Below, piece by piece: positions 10,837 to 24,832 of a stretch of 64,000 bases of DNA; position 1 is the first letter of the stretch, and every line of letters starts with the position of its first letter. The DNA is from Pyricularia pennisetigena (lineage: Eukaryota > Ascomycota > Sordariomycetes > Magnaporthales > Pyriculariaceae). The stretch covers positions 186,001-250,000 of the forward strand of contig NW_021940925.1 in NCBI RefSeq assembly GCF_004337985.1, read 5' to 3'. The notes beneath the pieces are model-generated. The model was not told the DNA's origin, ran no database searches, and was given only the letters and a program-made list of their open reading frames with translations. Made by a program: the position numbers and the translations under genes.

Positions 10837-13829
10837 GCATGGTTGTTGGTCAGCCGAAGGGCATTAGTCGCTGTCCGAGGTTTACCCGCGGTGGTGCCAC
10901 ACCAAGCCTGGGTCGCGCTACGGCTAACTATTACATAACCCAGTCAGGTTCGGTACCGGGGGAAAAGCGAGTGGCCTGGTCCAGCAATTACTGCTAGCGC
11001 TGGACTACAGCCTTGCCAATTGCTAGCTCCAGTTCCGCAATTTAAAACGCCATGGACCCCACGAAGCTATCGTAACATGATTGAATTATCGCCACCGAGC
11101 ACAAACGCTACTTTTATCGCGACCAAAATTTGGTGGAATATAAAACCAAAAGTTTGACCCCAAATCAAGGCCTTTGCAACAGGAAACAATGCCTGGCTGC
11201 TGGAGCACGTCCCAAATGTTTATTGCCATTTTTGTGCTGCTGTCCCAAACCTCGAAGGGTCCAAAAAAAAAAAAAAAAAAATAGGCATAGTAAAAAACGC
11301 CAATTGCACCAATGACGCTGCACGGTCAGCTAATCGGATTGTGCGTTTGGATGCAGGAGGTTTTCCATCGCTACGGCAACGCTCTTTATAGGGCGGCAAA
11401 ATGCGGGGCGTAGCATTGGATGGTTGTGCGGAGCGAAATAAAAGTGGAGGTTAACTAATTATGGAACACAGGTCCTGGACGGAAGCAGCAGGATCACAAC
11501 GCGAGCGAATTACACGCCTAATTCACCACACAAACTACTGGGCCTTTGCCGCATGCACAGGAAGGGACTGGGTGACACTCAAGTCGATCAAGAGTTTTAC
11601 CGTTCAAAATCAGGCAATTGCGTGGTTGCTTACTCAACGGTGTACGTTGGATGCCATCTATCCCCCCAGCCGCGTTGACCTGTAAATAGCCTTTAGCAGC
11701 ACGCCCCAAAGGCATACCAGCATAAAAGCAAGACTTTAACGAAGGCCTACCAGCGGAATTGATGATTATTGCCTCGCGACGCAACGCTGCTACACTGTCA
11801 AGATGGCCCCGTCTTCGTCCATTTTTACGTGATAGAGCGGAATACGAAGGCTTTTGCATGTTGGATGTGAGAATTATCCCGAGCCAAAAGGCTCCCATAG
11901 GCGACCGCATCGTATCAGAAACCCTTTTGCAGCCTCTAACAGTATGCAGAGCTGCTTTTTCCATGTTTCCGGCGTAAGGAGCACGAATTGCACCGCCCAT
12001 TAGACAAGCACGAATGCTGGGTATCCTTTATTGTCGAATCGTCCTGTGGTTCTCCTCGCATCCCCCTCTCGTGTAAAAGCAGCCATGAAATAGCTGGCTT
12101 TGTTGCGCAAGAAATAAAAAGAGAGAGCGCGCTCCAGCCAATGTTTGATGTTCGCGGGATGCCAGAACCAGGTTTCTCGTTGTGATAATAGATCAGACGC
12201 CGCAAAAACACAAGTTATATTAGTGACAAAAAGTGGCGACTCGGCTCAGCAACACCTTATCCACGTTATGTACTGGACAATACGGGCGTGGCGCGGCATT
12301 CCTCACGGACCCGATGCAACTCCAGCAGCTGCTGGGCATGAACATGGGCTTCGTCGCCGTGTCCATCCTCTCCGTTGTGACGCCATCGGCTGGGAGCTGA
12401 CGCGTATATTTCGTTTTATCAGATAAGTATACCGTAACAATTTTAGCAGTTTTTTTTAGTAATAATCAGACCCATAGGCCAGAACCCCATCATCTACTGG
12501 GCTATGGCATAAACGGCTCAAGCGATGCCATACATGCTTACTACAACAATAAAATTATGGGGTTTCAAGCAAAGTGCCATAGATATTAAAAGGGTTCTCG
12601 TGTCGAATATGGTGTTCTGGCCATTAGCCAAGCTGGAGAGTTTGATTATTCAGGTTCGTGGGCGTTTGGTGGTGCAAGCTGCTACTGGCAACAACAGCCA
12701 GGTGGCAGTGAGAACGACGTTTGATAGATGCACAGGGTTAACCGAAAACAACTCGCCAGCCCTTAATACCCAGCATAGCCGTTTATATAAAACGGGTTCC
12801 TGACGCATTGTGGTATATAACGTCTATTTAGAAAATTAACTCCTTTAAATAACTAGTAATACGCCTTTACGAACGCCTTGGGACTGCGCTCAAGACCTTC
12901 TACCAGTAGGTCTGGATAGCATTGCAAACCTTGCAGATCACCACGGAGGCCTTATACGACGTTCCGTTGGCACACTCGACGACGACGTCGTTGTATGTTG
13001 ATCGGACGCCGTTCGGGACAAGGTCGACCGATTCAGCTTGAAGGGTGACGGGACTGAGATCCCATGGCGAAGGACGTGATGCTGAGCCCTGTTCATCACC
13101 CGGTTTCCTGTTCTCCTTCAGTTTTAAATAGAACCAGCCAAGGAAAAGGCAGCTTTGACGCCGAAGTTTGAACATCTTATTAGCTTGACACGGGTAGTTT
13201 TGGGCGAAAGGAACAACACAGTTGTGGAGGGCGGCAATACAACAACAATAGGTGGCAGGGAAGCGGTGGTAATAACGAGCGGTAAAGGGATATGGCACAG
13301 ATAAAAAAAAAACAAAAAAAAAGAAAAAAAAAGAAAAAAAAAACAGTTTCGTCGACTGTATAGATAATTCGGTGCTTAACTCTTATCATACAAGTCACGA
13401 GACACATCCGACGCCTCGCTAGCCGTGGTGTTGTTGTCGCCGGGCTTCTAGCTCTAGTTTGTACCGCCAGGGCAAGAGACCCACGTTGACGGCTGCCTTG
13501 TACATCGGCCAGGAGAACGCTTAGAGCGTTCGCGTAAAAGTTACAGACGTAGGCAAATTAGCGTAAAAGGGTGTCATAGTCTCTTAATTAGCAAATACTG
13601 TCACAAACCAACCCACAAAATGCAACAAAACCTCAAGCAAAAACCAATCACCAGCTCCAGTTCACCCACGGCAGCAGGGGTTTGGCCGCTAATATTTGAA
13701 TTCCGAGGCGGCGCAGTCGGTATCATTTTAAGGCGCATTTCTGCCCTGGTTCTGAAGGTGATTCAAAATAATACTACCGCTACGGCAAGCACAACGACAA
13801 CCGTTACCTTGGCGTCACCTTTGAAGCCA
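10837..13829. other. Relic sequence, no assignable gene
   Basis: Short frames on both strands look partly protein-like: minus 11518-12000, a hydrophobic plus-strand stretch near 12300-12400, and a minus-strand piece at 12900-13130. None can be assigned or extended. An A-tract lies at about 11262-11280 and an A-rich tract with G interruptions at about 13302-13342. No terminal repeats were found. Confidence 0.35.
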
Positions 13830-13980
13830 AGACGAGATCGATGGATATAACCTGGGCTGTATTGGCGTATATTTCAAAGCTTGCTGCTGCCACTTCTCTC
13901 TCTGATATCACCCAGAACATATTGGTTCACCTTAAGTGGCGAGTCGAGGCCACGACCCCAACAATGGTATGAACATTTGT
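13830..13980 (+). pseudogene. Fragment of a membrane-protein-like frame
   Basis: A plus-strand frame reads MDITWAVLAYIS then KLAAATSLSDITQNILVHLKW, a hydrophobic helix followed by an HLKW-type end, before a stop near 13970. The shape is reminiscent of the second membrane segment of fungal DUF3176-type proteins, but the match is short. Flanking frames do not extend it. Confidence 0.22.
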
Positions 13981-14693
13981 TTGCATTTGCCATATTTGCT
14001 GTTTCGTCTGAAAGGCTGCAGTCACGTATGTGTGGCATCCTTTGGCCAGGTGACTGTGTTTCATTGACTTCGGCAATGGGAAAAAATGTCGTCGATGTTC
14101 CGTGAATGTTTTGCTTTGGATGGCCTGGTGAGCGTGACGCCATCCAATTCAGGACGCTGAGCAAGAAACTGCCCACGGTCGATCTCCTGTGCGGAGCAGG
14201 TATGTCTTTGGTATCATCAAAATCTGGGCCATTCACAATCACGACAGGAAAAGCAAACATAGCCGAAAGTGTTGTGTACAAGCTGGCCGTGTCCAAGGCG
14301 GCCAGAACGGAGGGCTAGGGGCGCAGCAGACCAAACACTTGGTCACAGCATCACTCATGTTCAACACCAGGTCCTGCATCAGCATCGACGCCATTTTTGG
14401 TTCGCCGAGTTTCGGAGTATGATTACTTATTTTGCCTGTAATTGCACTTTCGGACCCCGTTACCTAATCAGCCTTGACTTTGCCATCCGAGTTTTTAAAC
14501 TGGAGCTCGTTGCCGTACATTTTCACCAGTAGTGTTTTGTAACCGTCTCCAGTGGCCATTGCAGCTGCCTCGAGCACAGCCACATTCGAATACTCCATAA
14601 GGGGCCCATCTTCCTATAGCACTCGGCAGTCGTGGACATGGTTGTGCAGACGACTTCGAAAACATAAAGGGCGGTCACCCTAACAACTACCAG

Positions 14694-17400
14694 TTACTCG
14701 TCCACGGTCGCCCCAAGACGCAAGCATCGGTCGGGGGATTGTGACCATGGAATCGCCGGATACGTCAAGAATGCAGTCGACAACTGCAAGTGGAGCAAGT
14801 CCCGAGTCCCAACTACGGCCAGTTTTTGTGGTACATCAAAATCTAATCGTTTGTTCATCAGACGTCTCCTTTTCGCAGCGGACTCGTACGAAAACAACAG
14901 CCCGCTCACGTTGTTCATTCCCATACTTCTCAAAATCTTTTCCAGTGCAGGTTTGATCCTCCTCGTCACCCAGTTCTTCCTTCCCGAGGCAATGCCTGGC
15001 TGTCTAAGTGATTATCTCGCCGCACGTCTTGGATGACAACGCTCAGTTCGCGCCGCAAGTAACATTGAAACATGGCCGTTATAAACAGCTTGTCTGCCTG
15101 GGCCAACTCGTCGTTTTCCTTTTCCCTCGCAATCTTCCTTTTCATGTTAGACATCTTAATAAGCGTGCTCAGGATTATGGGGCTTCCTCGCACTATCCCC
15201 CGTCTTAATTTGTGTTCTAATTGATCCTGTTTCAGTGAATTTGACAACGTCCTCATTTGTTTTTTTCTTCTTTGGTTGGACGTCTTCTGCCGACTCCTTA
15301 GAGTTTGAGACGTATTTCCCAACCTTTGTGGCCGTTTCATTTACCGTTTTCCTTATTCCTTTCTCGGCCTAACCCCATCGTGATCTCCGTATATAATGGG
15401 GTTTTGTCTAGGCATAAGGATTCCAAGGCGCATCGATAGTCCTCTGGATTGTGCCCTTTTTTGAACGGTTCTTGCCAAGTGATCGACCTGAAAGCTTTAA
15501 TGCATATATCTCCCAATCGTTTGCCTTTTGGACACAATAAGCCGTTGCATTTTCGTATACTGTTTTATATGCATTCATAAAATCTTGTATTAGAGATTTA
15601 GTCAAGTTCCAGGGGTGATCCACTTTTTGTACATGCCCGAAATACTTGGACATTTGATCGCATGGTCCATCATCTTCCAAATCTGCACCTTTTGCAGTTT
15701 CTGGGTTTGTCTGTGCCGCGGCTGTCAGTCGTTTCCTGCTTTTCGTTCCTTGTTATTTGTCTTTGTGTTATCTGTGTCTTTTTCCTCGTTTAGGTTTGGT
15801 TCCATAGATTTTAACTTGTTGTCTTGTTTAGATACAGCCCATCGACATCCTGTTAATCATTTGACGGGTTTCCAGCACCATCGTCAACAATGCTGTCCTT
15901 TAGGTTTTGTCCCCCCCAGTCGGTTACTCGTTGACGGTTTATTACAAGGATTAACGAAACCCCCACAATGGCCACAGATCTTCCGTTATCGTTGTGTTGT
16001 TCAAACTCCTTTCCGTCTTTTCTGTAAACAGGGTGAGCAGTGATCCGGAAATGCTTGGTTTGTGCATTATTGTTAACGCCTTTTTTTCGAATGATTCGAT
16101 TTCCTCGCTCGGCTACCTCGTTGGCGTAGTGTTGGTATGCTGGTACGGGTTGGATATGTACGTGTTTTCGTCCCAACCAGTCCGCAATGGGTCCCACCTG
16201 GAACTCTATTGTTTTGAAGAACAAGGCAGTACATCTCGCATCGTATGTCGCCTCAATAACCATATGGTCCCCCTAGGTCTCTGTAGGGTGTCGGCGTTGT
16301 CAGGGTCCTAGAAATTGGGGATTGTGGGGGGTTGCTGACTGTCTGTAGTGCTGCGTGTGCTGCCATCCAGGTGCTGACGAAGTGCCCGACCCAGTGCCTG
16401 CGGAAGGCGACAGGCGTATCCAGGTAGGCTAGCTTGTGCAAATGTACGGTAGCATTATCGATATTTTCCTGAACATGGCAGACGCTTGTTTTTCAGTGAT
16501 GTTTTGGCCGTCCTGGATTCTCCTGATATTGTCGTCGTTTCCGTTGTTTACCTCTGTCTCGATATGGATTTTTTCCGGGATGTGGCTGTCCTTTTGCCGT
16601 TGTTGGCGTTGGACCGTTTCGGGTTTGCGCTGGAAGTTAGTATATATGGTCGAAAATAACAGCCGCGGCGAGGAACTTCAATCTTTCCTCTCCGCCATCC
16701 TTGCTGCCTCAAGTCTTGTCGTTATCCCTGTCCTCGGACTTTTTATCGTTTTTTTTTGGTCATTTTTCTTGCCTTCTCCGTCCTTAATCCAGCAGTCGTC
16801 CGCGGAGTGACCTTTGTATCCACAGCCTTCGAATGTATATGTCAGTGTTTGGTTACCGCTGCTGTTCTAATTCCTTTTTTCGTCGCCAGTGGCGTTCTTG
16901 TTTGATGTGGTTTTTCCCTCCTTTTGTAGTCCTATCCGTACCAGATCACTTTGGATTTCTCTATTTTAATTTATATACTCGGTCATAGCCTCACAATTTT
17001 AAAATTGAAGGTTGTGAACTTTTTCGATGAGAACTTCTCGAATCCTTTCCGTGGATGGGTGCGTATATGCGACGGATGTAGGCTAGCAGCTTGTGTGGAG
17101 GTGCCTTGGCATATTCGGGATGATTGTCTATTTTTGCTGCGATCGAAGTACAGACTGTCAAATAGCAGCTCACGGCACTCCTTGATCCTCTCCTCCTGTT
17201 TTTCCTAGTTCTTAGCTGCTCTGTTCCACGATGCCATAGTCAGAGTGTAATCGACCGGTATACTGTCTACCTTAACTTCAGCGGCCGCTGCAGCCGTTCG
17301 TGTATTGAGGCTTCCGTTGCCTATCTTGAGATAAACTACGTGGTCTTCCAGTTTATTGTTTCCCCCACAAGGGCAAGCCCGAACGAGGGCCACTGATCAG
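14694..17400 (-). mobile_element. Probable Ty1/copia retrotransposon remnant
   Basis: On the minus strand the pieces fall in copia order. A gag-like helical block lies at about 17390-16990. Next is a zinc-knuckle-like motif GCGYKGHSADDCW at about 16840-16780, with its first Cys apparently lost. An integrase core piece follows at 16263-15853 with PVPAYQHYANEVAERGNR, equivalent to the conserved PYTPEQNGVAER region that carries the catalytic Glu. Downstream blocks (15680-15337, 15340-14966, 14969-14694) are coding-like but I could not identify reverse transcriptase motifs. The frame is broken repeatedly and no LTRs were seen. Either a decayed copy or several fragments; boundaries are approximate. 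Confidence 0.45.
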
Positions 17401-18599
17401 GTCTCGACGTCTTTATCGCTGTGTACATTATATCGAATTGATTAACATGTACCTGTTTGTCTACTTTATAAACATGAGGTGCGACATAAAATCGGCGTTT
17501 GCCGCGCATGTGGCCATGTGCTTCAAGTCGACGTTGAACCCGTTGTCTATATTTACGAAATCGTTGTCCGAGCCTGTCCAGCGTAACGTATGCAATTTCC
17601 AATGCGTGTGCGGATGAGTTTGGCCTGATAAACAGAAGATCCCTCCCATATCCGAGCTCAGGTTTGCCCAATTTGCTGAATGTGTATATCCAAATACTCA
17701 CATCCTCGCTCGCCCTTTTTGTCGTATCAGCACGCGTTGGATATCATTATACTGGTTATAGGGTTATGTGGGAAGCGGCATGGCACCGCTCGGGCGTGGG
17801 TATCCCTCGACATCAAGACCTGCTACCGTGAGTGAGGGTAGCTGGACAGGCGTCGAGATGCCCGGTCTCCCGTTGGAGCACAAACCCTATCCGATAATTA
17901 CAGCCGTCATCAGCCGTCATCAGCGTCCACAAGTCGTTGTCAACTGTAGGCACTGTTCCCACCACGCTACCAGGGCCGTCCGGAATTTATACTTAGCAAC
18001 ATGTCCTCGTGTTCTGGTAGGTAGACGTCTGCCAGTGCGATTAGCCTCATCCTCCCCTCACGAAGCCGAGGGGAAATGCTGGACATGCTGGACATGCAAC
18101 AGCCGAACAACATTATCGTGGTCCTTGTGGGTCTGTGCGAGGTATTTAAACACAACTGACGAGCAATCCGATTCCACGCCCGCTGTACCAAACACGCAAT
18201 GGAAGAGGACGGAAGCATACGATGGAGGGGATGACGGAGTAATAGTCGAAGAGTATGGATGCGGATGGGAGAGATAACTCTCCCCCTTTACGGCCGGGTG
18301 GATGATAAGCTGTCAATGTCCGATTGCCAGTATATAAACTACTTCGTCCCCATCAGGGGCGCAGTAACGGTTGGACTTTAACTACTGCGAGTACTGCAAA
18401 AGTTTCGCATTGTGGTCGCGGATGGGATTAGACTCCGTATCCAGCGAGCTTCTGGCGGTGGGAACATCAACTCACCGGTTAACTCGGACAAACCCTTGTC
18501 CAAGGTATGTCCCCTCCAGATAAGCATGGCGTTTCTGTTGTCGAAGCTGAGCAAGATCGTATACGTGGGTGTGTGTAGGTTTGACGTTTCGAATCGAGT

Positions 18600-18838
18600 A
18601 TGGAGCAGTTAAATTTGCTGTGTACTACTACACGCCGTACGAAAAGGCGATCGAGAACCCGAAGGGCATGGTTGTTTTAGCATGTATATGTTAATCAATC
18701 AAATCACCTCTAATACTGTCGTAGCTTTGTAAATCTCCTTTTAATGCCCCCGTCCGGTGCGACGATCCCATTATCGACGTTATACTAAAACCGCTAAGGG
18801 ACGGCCAAAGGCTTGCGATTTTTGTATAGGATGTACAA
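18600..18838 (+). pseudogene. Decayed SF3 helicase, upstream part (5' side of LINE insertion)
   Basis: Plus-strand protein-like frames run into the LINE target site, for example YYYTPYEKAIENPKGMVV near 18625 and PIIDVILKPLRDGQRLAI near 18770. Removing the LINE and one copy of the 16-bp duplication makes this sequence continuous with the helicase motifs at 24833-25290. The frames contain stops and at least one shift. The part upstream of about 18600 is not assignable. Confidence 0.35.
18823..18838. repeat. LINE target-site duplication, left copy
   Basis: TGTATAGGATGTACAA occurs here and again at 24833-24848, directly flanking the LINE. Sixteen identical bases is a normal length for target-primed insertion. 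Confidence 0.9.
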
Positions 18839-19934
18839 TTAGTAGTAGTAGTAGTATTATTTAACGCCGGGCTCGGCCCGGCTTGTTAGCCGGCCGTTAG
18901 CAACCTCCCGAAGGGTATTTCGGCGCGCGTTCTATCTTCTTTATTTACACAGGGGGAAAACAAGGAGGGTAAAGGCGGATCGTACCTAACCGGGTTCGGG
19001 CCCGGTCCTGCTTAGGGGGATAATTTACTAACGCGACCCCGTGCCTAAAATGTACGGAAAGTTCGTCTAACGGTTTATACCGTAAAATATGGGTAAAAAA
19101 ACAATAAATTTATTTTTCGTTTAAATTCGAATCGTTTACAATCGGTATTTTTAAACGTAAAACGCGTTCGTAACGCGCGGGGCGCTGGCGGGCCGCTTTA
19201 AAACGGGCGTTAAAATAATTGGTGGTTATCGAAAACGTTTTAAAGTTTTTCGGTTACCCGAAATTTGTTTGGAAAAATTTGCGGCGTTAAACGCGGTTTA
19301 GCGGCCCGACCGGCCGGTCGTTATTAAACCACGGCCAATTTTTCCATACCGCCCGCGAATGGCGGTAATATACCGGGTATTTAGGGGAAATCCGTTTCCA
19401 GCACCAGGTATACGAAATATTTGCATTTTAATAATGGAAACGGTTATAATAAATTTTAAAATCGCCGTGGCCGGTTTTTATGGCCAAATAATAATCTAAT
19501 AGGGGTTTTGGCAAACGCAATTCCTCGGGTTTTTTTTTCGGTATATATTGGAATTTCCATTCCTTATATACGGGGGACCGTTTACAAAATTTTTTACGCC
19601 ATTAATCCTTTTTTATATTCGAAAAAATGGTTTTAAAAACCGTACCGGTACCGTTATATATGGTTTATTAAATTTTCGGGTCTGGGTCCGGCGGTCCGGC
19701 GGAACCGGTTTTAATTAATTCGTTAACCCGGTCGTTTCCCGGGATTCCCTAATACCCAAAACACCAACGGACCCGAATTTCGGTGCTTTATTTTCGAAAT
19801 AAATCGACAAAATTATGGAATTCCAAAAAAACCTATTGGGACGACCGCGGCGCGTCGTTTTTAAAACCCCAAATAACCGAGGTACTGTCCACATAAATCC
19901 AAATCCGGGCGCCTGGCTGGGTTTTGGTTACCGT

Positions 19935-20129
19935 TTATAATTTTTTTAGGGCGTTAATCGTTTCGGCGTCGAAAACGTGGTTTTCCGGCGTAATAAATAC
20001 GGAATTTGCAGTAAATTCCAGGCCCGCCCTAAAAACGGCCCATCCGTACTTTATTTGGACGCAATTATTTTCGTATTTTTCCGAACTATCCGTATATATT
20101 ACGATATTATTAAATAATATTATATTCAA
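19935..20129 (-). pseudogene. LINE RNase H domain remnant
   Basis: The minus strand reads VIYTDSSE, then YGWAVFRAG, LEFTANSV and VFDAETINAL. These are the first Asp motif (YTDGS-type), the GW strand and the DAE motif of the RNase H fold. It belongs to the LINE's second ORF, downstream of the reverse transcriptase, and is broken outside this piece. Confidence 0.7.
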
Positions 20130-21020
20130 TTATTCGATAAAACGGCGCGCCGTTTCCTTTTTTGGGATTTTTCCGGTGGGGTTAATGCGAAAATCCGGGG
20201 TATTACGAAGTGCGCGCAATTTTAATTTCCGGATCCGCGGGAGGAATTGTGTAACCGTTTGCAGGGTCGTGGCCGGTTAACCTGGGTTGCGGGTATAAGG
20301 TATTTTACGTAAACGGTTAATAAAAAGGTACTTTTTATCCGCGAACTTTAATCGGGCGCCGTATTTTAAGCGGGTATGGGCCAGCGCGACGCGGGTCGAA
20401 AGTAATCCTGCGTTTTTAAGGATAATGGACGAAAAAGTGGTTTTATACGCCGGGAAGATTACCCGTACCGTTAAAACCAGCGGTTTATTTAATATTTTAA
20501 AAAATCTTTTTTATTTATACGTTGGGTTATATTATATTTCGGTTGCGTAAATGGCCGAGGAACCCACGTATACCACCGCTGCCTTACGAAATACAGCCGT
20601 AGGTGGTCCGTATTTTACTGCCCTAAAACTTTTAAAATAAATAACGACCGCCATTATTTTGGTAGCTTTTTCGGCCACGTAGCGGCGCCCGTCCAACCGC
20701 CGGTTAAACCAAAAACCCAACCAACGCATACCCGGGTACCGTTCGGCCCCGGAAGCGTTTTATCCGCGTTGGCCGCCCGGTAGTTGGACCGGGGTAACCG
20801 TTTTACCATTAATCCGGATTTCCGGGTTGCGATCGTGTTTTTTTTTAATAATGTAAATTACTTTTATTTTTTCCGCTACGAAATGGATCTTTTTTTCCGC
20901 CGCAATTTCGTGCATATTCCGGAATTTATTTTCCAATTAACGTACGTTTTCCTCCAACGAGGGTGACGATTTCCATATAAATACGTCGTTTACGTATATT
21001 AACCGCCATTTCGCACCGTT

Positions 21021-21746
21021 TTAAACGAGGTTTGCTAAATATAATATATATAAAATCGGGGAAAAAGGAGATTTTTGCGGGGTACCGCACCCAAACCGCC
21101 TAAAACCCGTGGTCGTACCTTTTAACCGGATTCGGGCTTGGCGGTCGTTTAAAAAATTAATTACGAATTTAAAAAGTAGTTTATTAAACCCAAAATTCCG
21201 CATTTTTTATATTAATCGCCTATGGAAAATGGCGTCGAAAACGCTTTGGACGTCGCATACAATAAAAGTAATTTCCTTTTTTCGAGCTAAAACCTGTTCG
21301 ATATTGTAGGCGAGGGTATAAACCAAATCCGTCGCCGATCGTTTGGGTAAAATACCGCCGTAAATGCAATTAAGGAACCCGTTATCGTATATAGCCCAAA
21401 TTATCCGGCGTGTAACGAATTTTTCGAGGCTTTTTCCAATGCAGGAAAAAAGGGTTATAAACCGCCAAAATCGAACGTTGTTCCGGTTTTTTTTCCCCGT
21501 TTTCGGTAATATCGCGATTTCGGCCTTTTTCCAAAACGCTGGGAAATATCCGAATTCCAGGCAACGTTGGTAAAACCTGCGCACCGGTTCGGCCAACGAA
21601 ACCCATCCGGTTTTTAATAACCGGACGGTTATTCCGTCGATACCCGGGGACGTGCTCGTAACCCCGATATAAAAACGTTCCGCCTTTTCCGTATTAATTT
21701 GGGCGTCCCAAAAAATTTTAATTTCGTCCGCCGACCAGGTTTCCAA
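21021..21746 (-). pseudogene. LINE reverse transcriptase remnant
   Basis: The minus strand retains non-LTR reverse transcriptase motifs in order. STSPGIDGITVRLLK (PGxDG motif) is followed by FPAFWKKAEIAILPKTGKK, RFITLFSCIGKSLEK (altered RPIxLL), the KRSATD segment and VCDVQSVFDAI (block A, first catalytic Asp conserved). Further on come ATGFRR and GTPQKSPFSPILYILYLANLV, corresponding to GxPQGSPLSPxLF; Gly has become Lys, as expected from G-to-A mutation. Stops split the frame at about 21205. Confidence 0.85.
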
Positions 21747-24700
21747 AAAGTTTCCCTGCAGGTTATCCTCCGCCGAAAAACGGTTAAATACCTTCCGTTA
21801 TAATACCTCCGTTTTTGTTAAAAATTCGTTTATTTATTCGCCGTTAATAATTAACGGCGGAAACCGGAGGCGTGGTCCGGTTCCCAACCAACTTATTATA
21901 TTTTACAAATTTTTATCGTCGCGCAATTGGTTAATCCGGTGTTTCCAATATTCCCGTTTCGCGGCCCGCATTTTTTTCGTATAAATTTTTTTTTCGGTAA
22001 AAGCGCCTATTTTATTTACAACGCTCCGTTTTACCCGTTAAAATTCGGTCTAAAACCGCTGGCAGTTTTCGGTCCACCAGGGAACCGAATTGCCCCTTTT
22101 TCCCGCCGGCGTACCCACGACCTACGTTATTTGCTTTTACAAAATTGTAAATTTAACTATTTACGCGTTTAATGCGTAATTATTGGCCGCGGATCCCGGG
22201 TCCGGTATATTTTGCATATTAAAAACAAATAATTCCGCGAATTTTAGTAACCGGTCGTTTTTAACCGAAACGTTAACCGCTTCCGGGCGCGGGGCGCCGC
22301 GCGTCCGCAACGTGGTATAAAAAAATTTGTGGTCGGAATTTATGTAAAAACTACTATTAATTATAATTATTATATTAAAAAGGTTGGAAAAAATTATATC
22401 CAGTAAACCCCCGTCGCGGTGGGTGGGTACGCCGATATTTCCTATAAAATTTATCCTTTGGGTTTGCGTTTATACCGTTAATTAATTTTTTCCGCGTGCG
22501 TTTATACGGCCCGGTTGGTATGTAATAACCGTTACGTTAAAATCGCCGCCTAATACCGTGGGTTTATTTGGTACGGTATTGCATATTATTTCCAACGCGG
22601 TTTTAATACCCGGAACCTTATATACGTTAATAAATAATATTCCATTAATTTCGAACCAAAATACGTCCCGCGTATTTTGGCCCTGCGGTAACCGTCGTTA
22701 TGCGGCCCCTAAGGCTACCCCCTTTTTAACGTAGGTAAATACCCGAGGCCGGAACCCAATTATAATTTCGTAAATGTTTGCGTACTATTTATCCATTGGC
22801 GTAAAAATATTATAACCCGGGTGCGTTTATATAATTGTATTTAACCCGCATTACGGTTTTTAAACGTTAACCAGGTCCATTTTTTTTTAATAGTATAACT
22901 CCAACAAATTCAAATATATACCCATTTTTTTACTTACGTTGGCCCAAATTACGTCGAAATATTCCCGCTATATATTACCGAACGAATATTTCGTTATATC
23001 GATCGATAAGTTATTTCCAAATTTATTATATTAGCGGGGCAAATTTCGGTAGCCGTTGCGTTTTCCTCCATTTCGGTTGCCCAAACGATTTTATTATATA
23101 TACGTTTTTATTTAACTTGCAGGAAATTGCGGATATCCGCCTTTACCGCCTCGTATGGCCGCGTTTTTTTATTTAAAATGCTCGATCGGGAATTCGAAAT
23201 TTGCGAATATTGCGATAAAATGTTTAAAACCGGGATTGCAGGTGCTGGTTTTCGGCGGGCCGCTTTAACCCGGTCGTTAATAATCGCAATACGGTTAATA
23301 CGTCCGATTTTGCGAATCCCTTTTAATTTACGCTATAAAAATTGTTTAAATTTCCCATTTACCATTAAAAGTCGGGTAAGGCAGTTTTTATATCCAAATA
23401 GGAAATGGCCGTGGACAATTAACGCATTTGGGGGCTATTTTGCACGGTTTTTCTTTTATCGCATATTTTATTTTACCATATATACCGCAACGCGTTTACC
23501 GTACGCAACGACGTATTTCGTAATATCCCTGGTAATTATTATGGTAATATATAATTTTGTATAATTTTTTAATTTTCCGCGCACATTTCGATATTCCAAA
23601 CAATTAAAAAGGTTTTACGGGTTAAAAAAAGGATATTATCCACGTATTTTCAACCGTATATAAGTTATAATTATATTTGGAAATATACCAATTAATTGGT
23701 TACTAACCTATTACCACGGTAATTTTTTCCTGGATTATTTTATATACGTTTTTTTTTTCGTTTAAGCAATTAAACGTTCGGGGTATTCCAAAAACGGCGT
23801 ATATATACTAAATTGTCGGAATAATAACTTCCCGCGCGTCCAATGCGTTTATAATAACTTTAACCGCGTTGGGGTTAAAAAATTTTTACCGTATTTCCTT
23901 AAAAACCACCGTAATACCCCAACCCGTAAGGGTACGTTTGGCGTTTGGGATTTTACTATATAATACCGAAATTAATTCGGCTAATTTAATTGTTACCGTG
24001 TATAATTTTTTCGTTATTATCCGCAATTTGTTATTTACGCGGATTAAAATGCGGTTGGACGGTTATTTTGTTAAACGTTTCGGGGTTTGGGAACGGTCCC
24101 GGCCCGATTAAAAGGGAATTGCGGAACTGTTAAATATATTACCGGGCGTCGTACGTATCGGGTACGAACGCGTGGCCGGGGTTAAAATTTACGTTGGGGC
24201 CGCCGTTGGTGGCGTAGCGGTTCGTTCGGCCCATATAACCGATTTATTAATAAACGTATTTTTGTTTTTAAAAACCGACGACGCCGTACCCGTCCTCGTA
24301 ATTAAAATGCTGCGTTTTTCGTTAAAATTGGTCGGCGAACGCGACGGGGAACGCGAACGTTTTTTTTTAGGGGAAGTGCGATTAAAAAACTAACCGTTAA
24401 TTACGTCGTTAAATTTAAAAACAATTTTCCTAAACGCGGCGTTTTCCGGGGTTTGTAAATTTTCGAATTTAATTATAAAAACTTTTTCGAACCAATTGCC
24501 GATTATTTCCACGTTTTCCAACTTTTGTTACAGTGTTTTAATGGCCAGGGCCGGGAAATTGGAATATTTTCCGCGGCCAGCCGGTTAAGGCGCGTTAGCG
24601 GTGCGCGTGTCGAAAAATACGTGTCCCGATTCGGCCTGGCCCTGCGGTAAAACCTGCGGCGTGCTCTGCGGGCGCGCGCGGCGGTTTAAGACCTTTGGTA

Positions 24701-24832
24701 AGGCCATAACGACCAGCGCCCGGAGGGCGAAAATTCTTCAGCTGTTAAGCTTATTGGTGTGTTTGGGTGTGAATCGCTAACAAAGGTGGGTCTGACCCAT
24801 GAATGGTGGAGGATGCTTGATGCGTAAATATA

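Larger units (their letters stand above)
18839..24832 (-). mobile_element. RIP-ruined non-LTR retrotransposon (LINE, Tad1-like), 5994 bp
   Basis: A 6-kb element bounded by a 16-bp target duplication, with its 3' end at the left. The 3' tail is a short ACT/TAG trinucleotide repeat (18841-18855), not poly(A). Order on the minus strand is an N-terminal ORF1 region (about 24680-23100), a presumed endonuclease region, reverse transcriptase (about 21750-21020) and RNase H (about 20130-19935). This fits the fungal Tad1-type layout. The sequence is extremely TpA-rich and CpA/TpG-poor while CpG survives, the classic RIP signature, and no long frame remains. The first about 130 bp at the 5' end (24700-24832) look less mutated. 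Confidence 0.85.
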
